Shown: positions 1 through 9,400 of the stretch, piece by piece
Position numbering within the stretch: the first letter of the stretch is position 1
Layout of the letters: each line of letters opens with the position of its first letter
Source: Chloroflexota bacterium
Lineage (GTDB): Bacteria; Chloroflexota; UBA6077; FW602-bin22; CADDYW01
Assembly (NCBI GenBank): GCA_021324795.1
Contig: JAJPIK010000023.1
Span: 16,425-80,424 of the forward strand
Length of the DNA: 64,000 bases
Reading direction: 5' to 3'
Notes under the pieces: generated by a model
What the model was told of the DNA's origin: nothing
The model's database searches: none
Seen by the model: only the letters and a program-made list of their open reading frames with translations
Translations under genes and position numbers: made by a program

Positions 1-189
1 GCGGATTGGCTGCCCAACTCAAGCAGACGCTCGTCCGTCGGCCGCACTTGGCGAATTGCAGGCCACTGTCGGTTGCCCCGGTCAGATCGTCGGCAAGGAT
101 TCCCAATTCGGGTGGCACCAATCACTCCAGAAACGAAGCTGAAGCGATTTTACACGTGTGGACCCATCCGGGGCAACTCACCGAAGGGG

Positions 190-879
190 TCAGGGGCTGG
201 GGGATCTCTGCACTTCTCCCCAAGCTCGAGCGAGGTCAGCCAGCATCGCGTCGCGTGCTGCCTCGTAATCCGGACCACGCAGGCGAAGCAGATAGGCCGG
301 GTGGTAAGTGGCCATGAGACGAGAGCCGTGAGGACCGGGAAACCAGCAACCACGCTCATCGCGCATCCGGAAGCCGGGGTGGATCAACGTTGACGCAGGG
401 ACGGCGCCCAGGCAAAGAATGACCTTCGGGCAGATGATGGAGATCTCGGCTTCCAGGATGTCACGGTCGCGGATGATCTCGCTGACTCGCGGTGGACGAT
501 TCACCTGGTTGCGACAGCCCCCTCGGACCGGGCGGATCTTGACCACGTTGGTGATCCAAAGCTCGGATCGCGGAATGCTCAAGCGGTCGAGGAGCCGATT
601 GAGGACAGCGCCGGCCGGCCCCACGAAAGGACGCCCTGTCTCGACTTCTTCCTTGCCCGGCGCTTCGCCAACGAGCATAAGGCGCGCTTCGAGATTTCCT
701 TCGCCAAATACCTGCAGCCCCCGTTGCAGCGCCTCGACGCGGAGCGCGGCCATTTCCGAGCTGCGATCCGTGGGAGGAATCTGGCAAGGTGTATTTTCAC
801 TGGAGTGTGGCTGCATAGCATTAGTAGCTCGGCAAGATCCACGCCGTGCTCTTGAACCCGAGCCCTGAAGGCGCGACAT
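190..879 (-). CDS. Uracil-DNA glycosylase, family 4-like (degenerate Fe-S ligands)
   Basis: Base-excision repair enzyme that removes uracil from DNA. The visible family-4 signatures are GEAPGKEE followed by GRPFVGPAG (water-activating and uracil-binding motif 1, about residues 72-90), ITNVVK, and the HPAYLLR motif 2 near the C terminus. Length (229 aa) fits the family. The usual four Fe-S cysteines are not where expected: the CxxC before the VFGEG strand is replaced by Ala/Val-type residues, and the Cys before the LxxxI..I.PKVI helix is Asp/Arg. The start is uncertain; an in-frame ATG at 816 would remove a basic 21-residue leader, and neither start has a clear Shine-Dalgarno. It diverges from the PBP gene. 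Bases 1-189 downstream hold nothing I can support. Confidence 0.85.
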   Translation of the reverse strand: MSRLQGSGSRARRGSCRATNAMQPHSSENTPCQIPPTDRSSEMAALRVEALQRGLQVFGEGNLEARLMLVGEAPGKEEVETGRPFVGPAGAVLNRLLDRLSIPRSELWITNVVKIRPVRGGCRNQVNRPPRVSEIIRDRDILEAEISIICPKVILCLGAVPASTLIHPGFRMRDERGCWFPGPHGSRLMATYHPAYLLRLRGPDYEAARDAMLADLARAWGEVQRSPSP

Positions 880-895
880 CTCTATCTGCTATAAT
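867..895 (+). promoter_or_regulatory. Promoter with perfect TATAAT, apparently leaderless start
   Basis: A perfect -10 hexamer TATAAT lies at 890-895. No good -35 is visible 17 bp upstream (GAAGGC at 867-872). Transcription would start about 902, only a few bases before the ATG at 905, and no Shine-Dalgarno precedes that ATG. This suggests a leaderless message for the PBP gene. Confidence 0.55.
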
Positions 896-904
896 CGTCC
901 TGGT

Positions 905-3406
905 ATGACCAGACCGCCGCGCTCCCGTCCGAACGCGCTGATTCGATATAGCCGTCCTTATCGTCGAGAAGATGGCTTTCTCGGCTGGGTCGGCATTGGA
1001 ATCCTCGGCACGATGTTGACGACGACGTTCGTCGTCAGTGTCTTGCTACTTGCCGTCTTCGGATTTCGCATTGCCAGCGCCATTTATAGCTACGCCACGC
1101 GGGATCTGCCCCCCGTTGACGAAGTCTTTTCGAAAAGCGAGTTCCAATCTGCCCTGATTTACGACCGGAAAGGGCGTTTGCTCTATGAGATGTTCGACCC
1201 ACAAGGGGGGCGTCGGACGCCGGTCAAGCTCCAAGATGTCCCGCCGGTTCTGATCGATGCTACGTTGGCGACCGAGGATCCGAACTTTTACACGAATCCG
1301 GGCGTCGATCCGTTGGCGATCCTCCGGGCCCTGGCTCAGAACGTGGCGCATCAACGTTTGGAATCCGGGGCCAGCACGATTACTCAGCAGCTCGTCCGCA
1401 ACGTTCTCATGACGCCGCAAGAGCGACAGAGTCAGACCATCCAGCGGAAGGTCGAAGAGGCTATCCTCGCTTACCGGGTGACCGAGCGCTACAGTAAGGA
1501 TGAAATCCTCGAGCGCTATCTGAACGAGATTAACTACGGAAATCTCTCGTATGGCGTCGAAGCGGCGAGTGAAGGTTACTTTGATAAGCCAGTCCAGCAG
1601 CTTACCTTGCCCGAAGCAGCGCTGATCGCTGGCTTGCCCCAGGCACCAGCGATTTATGATCCCTACCAGAACCCGAAGGCGGCGAAAGAACGCCAGCTCG
1701 AAGTTCTTGGTCTGATGGTCAAGCACGGTTACATTACCCAGGCCCAGGCCGATGCTGCCGCGGCTGTTCCGCTGAGGTACCACTCGGCGCCGACTCAGAT
1801 GCAGGCGCCGCACTTCGTCACCTACGTTCAGTCGCTCCTGGAAGATCGCTACCCGCGGCAGCAATTGTACCAGGGTGGATTACGGATCTATACGTCACTT
1901 GATCTGGACCTCCAAAACAAGGCTCAACAGATCGTTCAACAAAGACTGGCTACGATCAAAGAAGATAACGCCAATAACGCCGCGCTCGTCGCGATCGATC
2001 CTAAGACCGGCGAGATCTTGGCGATGGTCGGCAGTGCGAATTTCTACGATGACTCGATCCAAGGGCAGATCAACATGGCGCTCGCCCAGCGGCAGCCGGG
2101 CTCGACCTTGAAGCCTTTCACTTACTTGTACGCCTTCGAGCATCACGAGGCAGCGCCAGCGAGCATTCTGAACGACTCCCCGATTCAGTACTCGATGGGC
2201 GTCGGTCGGCCGCCCTACCAACCGCACGACGCCGACCTGCGGTTCCGGGGGCCGGTGACCGTCCGTCGAGCGTTGGCGAACTCCCTCAACGTGCCGGCGG
2301 TAGAGATGCTCAATCAGATCGGCATCAACTCGCTACTTCAGACCTTGCATCTCTTTGGCATCACCACCCTCCAGCAGCCGGCGAGCTACTATGGCCTGGC
2401 CCTCACTTTGGGCGGTGGCCAGGTGCGCTTGCTTGATCTCGCCTTCGCTTACGCCACTCTGGCAAACGGGGGGGTGCAGATAGGAGAACCGGTCCCGAGC
2501 GCTCAGCCTGGTCAAAGTCAACTCGCGCCCGTCGCGATTCTGAAGATTACTGATGCCAACGGAAAAGTGCTCTACAACTACCAGCCCCCCAGCGGGATTC
2601 GCTTGGCGAGCCCGCAGGCTACCTGGCTGATTACCGACATTCTTGCCGACGATAATGCGCGGGCCGAGACGTTTGGAGCGCACTCTTACCTCGAGATCAA
2701 CCGCCCCGCTGCGGTAAAAACCGGCACGACCGAAGAGTTTCAAGATTCCTGGACGCTCGGTTACACGCCGCAACTCGTCGTTGGGGTTTGGGTTGGCAAT
2801 GCGAATGACCAGCCGATGAAGAACGTTTTCGGCGCGCGGGGCGCCGGGCTGATCTGGCACGAATTCATGGAAACGGCCTTGCAGGGAACACCGGTCCTGC
2901 CATTCACCCGACCATCTGGACTGGTCCAGGCGACGGTCGATGCCCAGACCGGGCTCAGACCGGTGCCAGGGCGGCCGACGGTTACTGACTGGTTCATCGA
3001 AGGGACATTGCCGACCGCGTCGGCTCCTCTACCGACACCCACGCCTGTCCCGACGATGCCGCCCACGGCAACTCCGGTGCTGCGTCTACCGACTTCAACA
3101 CCAACATCTTTGCCATTGCCCACTTTGGTCCCTGTCCCGACGCACGCGACGCCAGTGACGGTCCCAAGCAATCCGAATTTCGTCGTGGTGCCCAACTTCG
3201 TCGGGATGCCGGAAGCCGCTGCCCAGCGGTTGATCAACGAATCGGGATTATCGACGACCTACATCAACTACCAAACGATCGACGAGGTGCCGGATCGCAG
3301 CTACTTCCTCTCGATCCCCCCAGGGGCGGTTTTGAGTCAACTGCCCCCGGCTGGCTCTCAGGTCCCCAAGGGAACGCGGGTCTTCCTCGCGGTCAGGAAG
3401 AAATGA
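905..3406 (+). CDS. Class A penicillin-binding protein (GT51 + transpeptidase + PASTA)
   Basis: Bifunctional peptidoglycan synthase anchored in the membrane, polymerising lipid II and cross-linking stem peptides outside the cell. Order of parts in 833 aa: basic N terminus, one transmembrane helix at about 28-55, GT51 domain (catalytic Glu124 in EDPNFY, GASTITQQLVRN at 155-166, RKVEEAILA), transpeptidase domain with the triad STLK (400-403, nucleophile Ser400), SLN (460-462) and KTGT (605-608). A Pro/Thr-rich linker (about 675-755) follows, then one C-terminal PASTA domain starting VPNFVGMPEAAAQ. A PASTA domain on a class A PBP is typical of Gram-positive-type and Chloroflexota cell walls. ATG at 905 sits just behind a TATAAT box. 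Confidence 0.95.
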   Translation: MTRPPRSRPNALIRYSRPYRREDGFLGWVGIGILGTMLTTTFVVSVLLLAVFGFRIASAIYSYATRDLPPVDEVFSKSEFQSALIYDRKGRLLYEMFDPQGGRRTPVKLQDVPPVLIDATLATEDPNFYTNPGVDPLAILRALAQNVAHQRLESGASTITQQLVRNVLMTPQERQSQTIQRKVEEAILAYRVTERYSKDEILERYLNEINYGNLSYGVEAASEGYFDKPVQQLTLPEAALIAGLPQAPAIYDPYQNPKAAKERQLEVLGLMVKHGYITQAQADAAAAVPLRYHSAPTQMQAPHFVTYVQSLLEDRYPRQQLYQGGLRIYTSLDLDLQNKAQQIVQQRLATIKEDNANNAALVAIDPKTGEILAMVGSANFYDDSIQGQINMALAQRQPGSTLKPFTYLYAFEHHEAAPASILNDSPIQYSMGVGRPPYQPHDADLRFRGPVTVRRALANSLNVPAVEMLNQIGINSLLQTLHLFGITTLQQPASYYGLALTLGGGQVRLLDLAFAYATLANGGVQIGEPVPSAQPGQSQLAPVAILKITDANGKVLYNYQPPSGIRLASPQATWLITDILADDNARAETFGAHSYLEINRPAAVKTGTTEEFQDSWTLGYTPQLVVGVWVGNANDQPMKNVFGARGAGLIWHEFMETALQGTPVLPFTRPSGLVQATVDAQTGLRPVPGRPTVTDWFIEGTLPTASAPLPTPTPVPTMPPTATPVLRLPTSTPTSLPLPTLVPVPTHATPVTVPSNPNFVVVPNFVGMPEAAAQRLINESGLSTTYINYQTIDEVPDRSYFLSIPPGAVLSQLPPAGSQVPKGTRVFLAVRKK

Positions 3407-3442
3407 GCGTGTCATGTGACGGACCAGCGACCTCATCCACGG

Positions 3443-3461
3443 AGCCACGACTCGCGTGGCT
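3443..3461. terminator. Short hairpin between convergent genes
   Basis: AGCCACG (3443-3449) and CGTGGCT (3455-3461) form a 7-bp stem with a 5-nt loop, between the PBP stop (3406) and the minus-strand gene ending at 3460. It may act as a bidirectional terminator; there is no clear U-tract. Confidence 0.35.
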
Positions 3462-4323
3462 ACCGTGCGCCCGCCATGCTGCTGGGGTGCCGCATGGTTG
3501 CACTGCCGATCGCGTCGATTTCGCCGTGAGTCTTCAAACTCTGACTAGAGATCAAGGCGGATGACGTGTTGAATTGCCATGCTTGAGCCGGCGCCGTGCC
3601 ATCCGCGTAGTCGTTTCGCGCTTGGACGTACCAAGCGTAACTGGTGTTGGCTAGGAGCGGCCCGATGGTGATGCTTGGGCCAGAGACGTAGGCAAAGTCG
3701 AACGACGTTGATGCGTTGGCCGGATACCAGACGACGAGATAATCGATCACATTGCTTACTGTTGTCCATTGAAGGGTGACCGAGTTCGGTGGAACAACTG
3801 TCCCGTTTAGGGGCAGCGAGAGGTCCGGTGGAGGAAGCAAAGTGCCACCAGGAGGGCCCGATGTGAGTGACCAGATTGCCGAGTAGGGGCCTTGCTGGTT
3901 GCCACAGATGACAAACACCCGCCAGTAATAGACGGTTGACGGGTTCAGATTCCCAGGCAGTCGGGTCCCGCCGTTGGTCCAAATTGCCGACGATGGACCG
4001 AAGCTGATGCTCGCGACCAGCGAGGTATCACTGAAAGACGGATCGGTCGCGACCTCGAGAACCATGCCCGTAGCGTTTAGGTCGAGGACCGGGGTCCATT
4101 GGAATAGCGGGACGAGAGTATTCAGCGAACTGCCGTTCTTCGGTCCGCTGAGCGTCGGTGGAACCGAGCAGGATGGAGCGCTGAAGACCAGCGGGAGAAA
4201 GATGGTTGTCGTGGTTTGGGGCGACGCCGAACTCGACGTGGCCGGGGAAGCAATGGTCACGGTGAGAATCAGGGTGATACCAGCGGCAACGGCGAGGATA
4301 GTGGCAAGAGCGGCTCTGATCAT
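3460..4323 (-). CDS. Secreted protein with two fibronectin III-like domains
   Basis: I do not recognise the family. From ATG 4323 (preceded by AGGAG, 7-bp spacing) the 287-aa product has an N-terminal signal helix (MIRAALATILAVAAGITLIL), a Ser/Thr/Ala linker, then two FnIII-like beta-sandwich units: one with the pattern P..G.....PLFQW.....YYWRV, the second with LQW......YLVVWYPA.......YAWYVQARN. Such domains usually mediate extracellular adhesion or carbohydrate contact. An in-frame ATG at 4410 would put 29 residues before the signal helix and is less likely. Its upstream region shares a 74-bp module with the gene at 10721-11848, which ties it to the exported-protein block to its right. Confidence 0.8.
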   Translation of the reverse strand: MIRAALATILAVAAGITLILTVTIASPATSSSASPQTTTTIFLPLVFSAPSCSVPPTLSGPKNGSSLNTLVPLFQWTPVLDLNATGMVLEVATDPSFSDTSLVASISFGPSSAIWTNGGTRLPGNLNPSTVYYWRVFVICGNQQGPYSAIWSLTSGPPGGTLLPPPDLSLPLNGTVVPPNSVTLQWTTVSNVIDYLVVWYPANASTSFDFAYVSGPSITIGPLLANTSYAWYVQARNDYADGTAPAQAWQFNTSSALISSQSLKTHGEIDAIGSATMRHPSSMAGAR

Positions 4324-4466
4324 GATTACTCCTGATAACGGGACTCGGACGGCACTGTCCTCTCCGAATCCACGCTGATGGATGAAGGAGTCGGGGCCCG
4401 AAACGAACATGGTCGCGGCACTCGTGTCGATGCAATGCTTTCCAGGCGGACAGCGATCGCCTGGTT

Positions 4467-4540
4467 GGCACCAGCGGAATCAAGGATAGACAGGAAAAGC
4501 GCGCTTGAATATCACCCTGAGTGGGATGGTTTTGTCACCC
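4467..4540 (-). promoter_or_regulatory. Shared upstream module, copy A
   Basis: This 74-bp stretch aligns without gaps to 12154-12227. It contains an exact 17-mer GCTTGAATATCACCCTG (4503-4519), a conserved CAAGnATAG block nearer the gene and TTTTGYCACCC at the far end. On the minus strand the order is GGGTGRCAAAA, CAGGGTGATATTCAAGC, then CTATnCTTG, which could be the promoter core. It lies 144 bp upstream of the start of the FnIII-like gene. Confidence 0.7.
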
Positions 4541-4597
4541 AAGCGATGACAAAACCTTTGCCCCAGGGCGACGGATGTTGTCATCGCTTGGGTGACA
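4533..4597. repeat. 20-bp perfect inverted repeat
   Basis: Arms at 4533-4552 and 4578-4597 are exact reverse complements (arm begins TGTCACCCAAGC) around a 25-nt spacer. The left arm overlaps the TTTTGTCACCC part of the shared upstream module. The repeat lies just downstream of the gene ending at 4621, so it could be that gene's terminator, a regulator-binding dyad for the next gene, or both. Confidence 0.7.
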
Positions 4598-4620
4598 GCC
4601 TTTCCACTGCAGGTCCCCTT

Positions 4621-5193
4621 TCAGGATTCCTGGCAATAGACGACACGGTGTCCGGTGTCGGTGTGATAGACGTAGGTCTTGTCGGCTACCTGGAGGAGAA
4701 TGGTGTAGCCCGGCGTTACCATCTGCGCATAGATGGCGCCGTTCCGCGGATGGCCGAGCGAGCTGTCCGCCCACGTGACGCTTCTCACCTGAAGGACTTC
4801 GATTTGGTCCGGCGGGATGCCGATTCGAGCGGCGAGATCTTCCTTGGCGAGATGGAGGACGCGCATCTCCTGAGCGGGAGATGGTGGCTTGTGCCAGAAC
4901 TCCTGTCCGCTAGCTAGCTTGGTCGGCGCTGGGTCTGGCGAACGCCAATAGGCGGTGCCCGAGGATGGTGATGGACGTGGAAGATCGACGGCCGCCGGCT
5001 GGGGGTGGCGAAACGTGATTGCTCCCGCCGCGTGGCCACTGGCCACGCGGACCGCCAGTCGAGGTGGCGAACTGGCGGTCGTGGACACTCCCTCGGCGTA
5101 GGATGGAAGTACCTGGAAGACGGTCAGAGTCAGACCAAATATGGTTGAGATGGCGATGACTGAAATCCCGCGAATGGCTTTCGTGCTGAACAC
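4621..5193 (-). CDS. Secreted protein of unknown function
   Basis: 190 aa. GTG start at 5193 with AGGAGG upstream. The N terminus is a Sec signal (hydrophobic ISVIAISTIFGLTLTVFQV, cleavage probably near SYAEG). A Pro/Ser-rich middle leads to a compact C-terminal domain (about residues 110-190) of the pattern LAKEDLAARIGI.....IEVLQV..VTW.DSSLG.P..G..YAQ.VTPGYTILL......YVYHTD. I have seen this pattern in exported proteins of Chloroflexota and cyanobacteria, where SLGCP is usual; here it is SLGHP. No catalytic role can be assigned. It is the last gene of a co-directional run whose gaps are 16 to 69 bp. Confidence 0.8.
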   Translation of the reverse strand: MFSTKAIRGISVIAISTIFGLTLTVFQVLPSYAEGVSTTASSPPRLAVRVASGHAAGAITFRHPQPAAVDLPRPSPSSGTAYWRSPDPAPTKLASGQEFWHKPPSPAQEMRVLHLAKEDLAARIGIPPDQIEVLQVRSVTWADSSLGHPRNGAIYAQMVTPGYTILLQVADKTYVYHTDTGHRVVYCQES

Positions 5194-5262
5194 AGCCTCT
5201 TCCCTCCTTGATCTCGCCTCAATCTCGACGCACGTGGCGTTTATCTTTGGCGATCAATCGCT

Positions 5263-5469
5263 CTACTGGCTAGCGCGCCAAGCTTGAATCTCGTTGAGCA
5301 ATCTGAGTGCATCGATCTCGAGCGCCTCGGCTAGACGCGCAAGGTTCTTGGGCCGAATCCCTGCTCCTCGCTCCCACGCTTGAACGGTGTTGGTGCTGAC
5401 GCCAACACGCTCCGCCAACTCAGCCTGCGTCCATCCCTTCGCGGTTCGGTAGCGCCGAATCGGATGCAA
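5263..5469 (-). CDS. Small XRE-family HTH regulator
   Basis: 68-aa DNA-binding protein consisting of a single XRE/Cro helix-turn-helix: LHPIRRYRTAKGWTQAELAE, then RVGVSTNTVQAWERGAG, then IRPKNLARLAEALEI. The reading frame is open further upstream to an ATG at 5688, but that would overlap the preceding gene by about 200 bp and encode basic, uncharacteristic sequence. A TTG at 5469, 20 bp after the preceding stop and behind GAGGAAG, gives exactly the HTH domain and is preferred. It has no sensor domain and is probably co-transcribed with the exported-protein genes on both sides, so it may control them. Confidence 0.75.
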   Translation of the reverse strand: MHPIRRYRTAKGWTQAELAERVGVSTNTVQAWERGAGIRPKNLARLAEALEIDALRLLNEIQAWRASQ

Positions 5470-5489
5470 CGGTGACCATCTTCCTCGAC

Positions 5490-6446
5490 TCAGCCCGGGC
5501 TCGACGGGCCTTTGCTCGGCGTCGTGCCTTCGGCGGACTGCAGATCGTTGATCCATCTCTCGATCTCGGTTCGGTCTGCCACCTTGGGAACGAGCGATAA
5601 GTACGCCCGGTAGTCGACAATGGCGTTTGAAAACTGCCCGAGGTCGGTGTTCGCGACGCCGCGTGCACGTAGGGCCCAGACGGTCCACCGGTCTGGTTTG
5701 TCGCTCTGGTCGATGACCTTGGTAAGATCAGAGATAGCACCCGCCGGCTCTCCTTTCCAAAGGTAGGCGATGCCGCGCCCTACCCGACACGAGCGATCGT
5801 CGGGCACGAGGCTGAGGGCGTGGGTGTAATCGGCGATCGCTTCGTCGTACTGTCCGAGGTGCAGTCTGCTATCCGCGCGCCAGCAATAGAGAATGCCAAC
5901 GTCCGGTGCTCCCTCGATCGCCGCGGTAAGATCGTTCACCGCCTTGGCATAATCTCCGTCCTGCCGCGCGGCGAGCACCTTGGCGAACAATGCTCCACCG
6001 GGCGCCGGCGAAAGCGAAAACGGCTGAGTCACTGCCCATGCGAGTAAGGTGTTCTGATCGCGGAAGAGACCGGCGGCCAGTGTCAGTGTATGCACGCCCG
6101 GGCTAGGCCGGTAGGTTGCCGTCAAGTGGATCTGGCTGCTTCCCGAGGATACCCAGGTACCATCTGACGAGTCCGTGGTCGAGGTGTTCGAGCTATCCTC
6201 GAAAACGAAGAGGAGGAAGAACGCTCGCGGCGCAGTCTGTAACCGATAATCGACGATCGCCTCGAAGCTGACCGGCCCTTCGGCGCTTGCGTTTGTCGGT
6301 CTGGCAGCGCTGACTTTGGTTAGCTGCACGATATCACCCGAGGGTGTCTCGCTAGCTGCTATTGCACTGGATACGCCGGTCGATCCGAGCCAGAGTGTCA
6401 GAGCGACGACGATAAGGAGCCGAGTGATCCGAGCCCGTCCAAGCAT
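5490..6446 (-). CDS. Secreted TPR-repeat protein
   Basis: 318 aa with a signal peptide (RLLIVVALTLWLGSTGVSSAIA, cleavage near AIAAS), a beta-rich N-terminal domain (about 40-165), then at least three tetratricopeptide repeats: GDYAKAVNDLTAAIEGAP, GQYDEAIADYTHALSLVPDD, GEPAGAISDLTKVIDQ, and a fourth unit GQFSNAIVDYRAYLSLVP. TPRs outside the membrane usually scaffold protein-protein contacts. It begins 16 bp after the giant repeat protein ends, so the two are likely co-expressed and may interact. The family of the N-terminal domain is not recognised. Confidence 0.85.
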   Translation of the reverse strand: MLGRARITRLLIVVALTLWLGSTGVSSAIAASETPSGDIVQLTKVSAARPTNASAEGPVSFEAIVDYRLQTAPRAFFLLFVFEDSSNTSTTDSSDGTWVSSGSSQIHLTATYRPSPGVHTLTLAAGLFRDQNTLLAWAVTQPFSLSPAPGGALFAKVLAARQDGDYAKAVNDLTAAIEGAPDVGILYCWRADSRLHLGQYDEAIADYTHALSLVPDDRSCRVGRGIAYLWKGEPAGAISDLTKVIDQSDKPDRWTVWALRARGVANTDLGQFSNAIVDYRAYLSLVPKVADRTEIERWINDLQSAEGTTPSKGPSSPG

Positions 6447-6462
6447 GAACGTCCTCCATTAA

Positions 6463-9400
6463 TCAAGGTAGATGAATCAGGAAAAGCGATGACTTGACAA
6501 GGGCGACCAGCCATAGGCGCCGTCGCCAGCCGAATCTGATGGCCGCGAGCGCCATGGCGAGGAGGATGCCCGCGACAATGAAAGTAGTCGTTGGTTTATC
6601 ACGGGACGAGGCTGGCACTGCTAAGGGCTCGGGCCGGACTGTCGTCACCACCGGCGCAGTCGCCTGTCCCGGGAGGCTCTCTGCCACGTCTGATCTGGAA
6701 ATCACTTGATCGGGCGGTGTTGTCCTAGTAACTAGCCGAGCCCCCGGCATCGGTGCCTCGCTCGGTTCGCCGATGATCGCCAGGGTGTCCATCTCGGTCG
6801 CAGTTTGACCGTTTTGTCGACTCACAGGTTGGCCGCGGTAAGTCGGAAGCCGTGGCCGGGGCATAAGTGGCAGACCGGGATCGGGCAGTGTCGACCACAG
6901 GGTGACGTCAGTCAGCAAGTTGCCCGATCCGGCCTGTGGCTGACCGTTGGTAGACGAGCCAAGTGAGCCGATCGTACTTTCTGGTCCGCCAGACCCGCCG
7001 TTGTCCGTGCTCGGTGCTGGCACCCGATGGAGAATAATGATGCCACTTCCCTGGGGGGATGCCCTGGAGGGCAGCACCGCTACGCCACTGGGGATTGGCT
7101 TCGGTGCGGATCCTTGCGCTGAGATTTGCGGTGGGATCGGAATCGGCCCGGTCGATGCGCCGCCTGAGACCACGCTGGTCTGTCCTCGGGTCTGGACCAG
7201 ATAGTCGGCCGTGTTGGTTGCCGTGCGCTTCAGGCTGCCCGGGGTGGAGGCTACGCTTCCTTGCTGATTAGTCGCGTAGACCGTCGTCTCGACACTGCTG
7301 GTCTGGGCATTGCCGGTCCTCGATCTGGTGAGAGGGCCGTTAAACGCTCTGCCGGAAAGGGTATCAGACGGTAGGGGGGCTGTAGTCATTGTTCCGATGG
7401 TTGACCCCGGGCTCGCTGAATCGGCGGCCGTGCCCCCATTGTTCGAGGCTGAAGCGGGAGATAGCGCGCTGCTGCTCGCCAGGGCTTGACCAGTACTAGC
7501 CGACGCTTGACCGGTGTTAGCGAGCTGGGTGCCCAAGACGACGTAGACGTCGATCGGCGCGTAGTTGGAGCCGGTGACGTCGATGGAGACGTCAGAAGAC
7601 AAGTCGATCTGATTCTGAGCTTGCAAGCCGATCGCCTGGGCAGAACCACTCGTGGCAGAGGTGGTCAGGCCAATCGGCGCGGTCAAGGCTGCCCCGGATG
7701 GTCTGCCAGTGTCGCCGGGAATGGCGGGGTAGGAGGTCGCTCGGGCGCTGCCCGAGAGTGCCGAGCCAATGCCTCGGTTGGCGATGTTCACGACGAGCTG
7801 AACCAGCACCTGAATCGGGTTAAAGTTGTTGCCATTTACCAGAACAGACGCGGATGAGCTCAAATTTACCTGGTTGGTCACGGTAGCGCCGGTCGCTCCC
7901 ACGTCACCGCTGATTGCCAGGGCCGACCCGGGGACGACGTTGCTACCGGGCGAGGCTGACTGTGAGGATGTCATCGGCGTTCCGCTGGTCGCTGCGGCGA
8001 TGCCCGATTGGGTCTCTGCGTCACCCCAGTTGATGAGTGCGCTGATGGTCTGGACGATGACGTGAATGATCCCGAAGTTGGACCCGCCGATGTGGACGTT
8101 CACGTTCGCGCTGGTGTTTACCGAGTTCTGAGCTTGCAGTCCGACTGCGCTCGCGCTCCCGCTACTGGCATGGACTATGCTTGGAAGGCCCTTGGTAGGT
8201 GTCTGCCCCGCCGCCCCTTCACCACTGCCGTTCGCGGGCGGGCAGCTATTGCCGATGCAGGCATCAGTGCTGATGCTGGTAGCTTGGCCACTGTTTGTGA
8301 TCGTCGCGTTACCATACTGGGTAATGCTCACCGGGCCGGTCGGTCCATTCACCGTGCTACTCAGGGCGCCGCGCGAGACGTTCGATACGCTGAGGCCGGT
8401 GCTTGATAGGTTGTTACTACGCACGATTCCCGGCTGGCGTGCGAGAGGTGGTGTAATTGCCAAACGCGGGTTCGCGTTGACCACCGCTGATGCTTGGAGG
8501 GTCTGCCCCTTCGCGACAGTGGAGAGTGCTGCTCCGGAGACCGCACGGGCACCCGCGCTATTGGTGATGGCGACGCCATTCGTGGACTGGACGCTGATGT
8601 CGGCGTGGTTCGAGCCATTGACGAGGACCGCGGCCCGTGCGATGTTAGTCAGGTTGTTCTGAGCAATGAGCCCGATAGCAAAGGCGCTCCCCGAGTTGGC
8701 TCGTGGCATGGCACTCGACCCGTTGGAGAATGTACTGGTCCCGCCGGTAACGGCAACGTCCTGCACGTTGCTCAGGCCAGATTGAGCAATCGCGGCACCC
8801 CGGTCGTTGATCGCCGCGCTGTTCGAATTCTGAACGACCGCGGCGCCCTCACCGCCACCAGTCACGATTACGGACGTCTGGACGTTCGCAAGACTCGTCT
8901 GGTCCTGCACCCCGCTTGCTGCGGCGATGCCGCTGCTGGTCGTCGTCATGGACGTATCGGTCGCACAGGTAACAACTCGAGAGTTGGTGCCAGGGGGAGA
9001 ACAGGGCACGGCGGCCACCGGACGATTCGGCGTCGGACTCGCCGGAGCTGGCGGAGTAGGATCGGCCAAGACCGTGCGCGTTGGCGAGGTCGTGGCCTGG
9101 GGTAAAGGAGTAACTTCGGATCTTGGTACCTCGGTGGCAGTCGTCGTCATTTTCGGATTCACCGTGGTCATCGCGACCGTCACTGCCTTCGGCGTCGATT
9201 GAGCGGACAGGGTGGTGCCGGCCGGCTTAGCGGTGGGGCTCGACGGCTGGGCGGTCGACGTGCTTCTCGGCTTGGCGGTCGAGGACAGGTGAGCCGTTGC
9301 GACAGAGGTGGGATCCACGACCGGCGCTGGCGTCGCGTTGGTTTTGGCCGAGGTGTTTAAGGCCGTGCCTTGCGACGTGCTCGCGACCGGGGTTGCCGCG

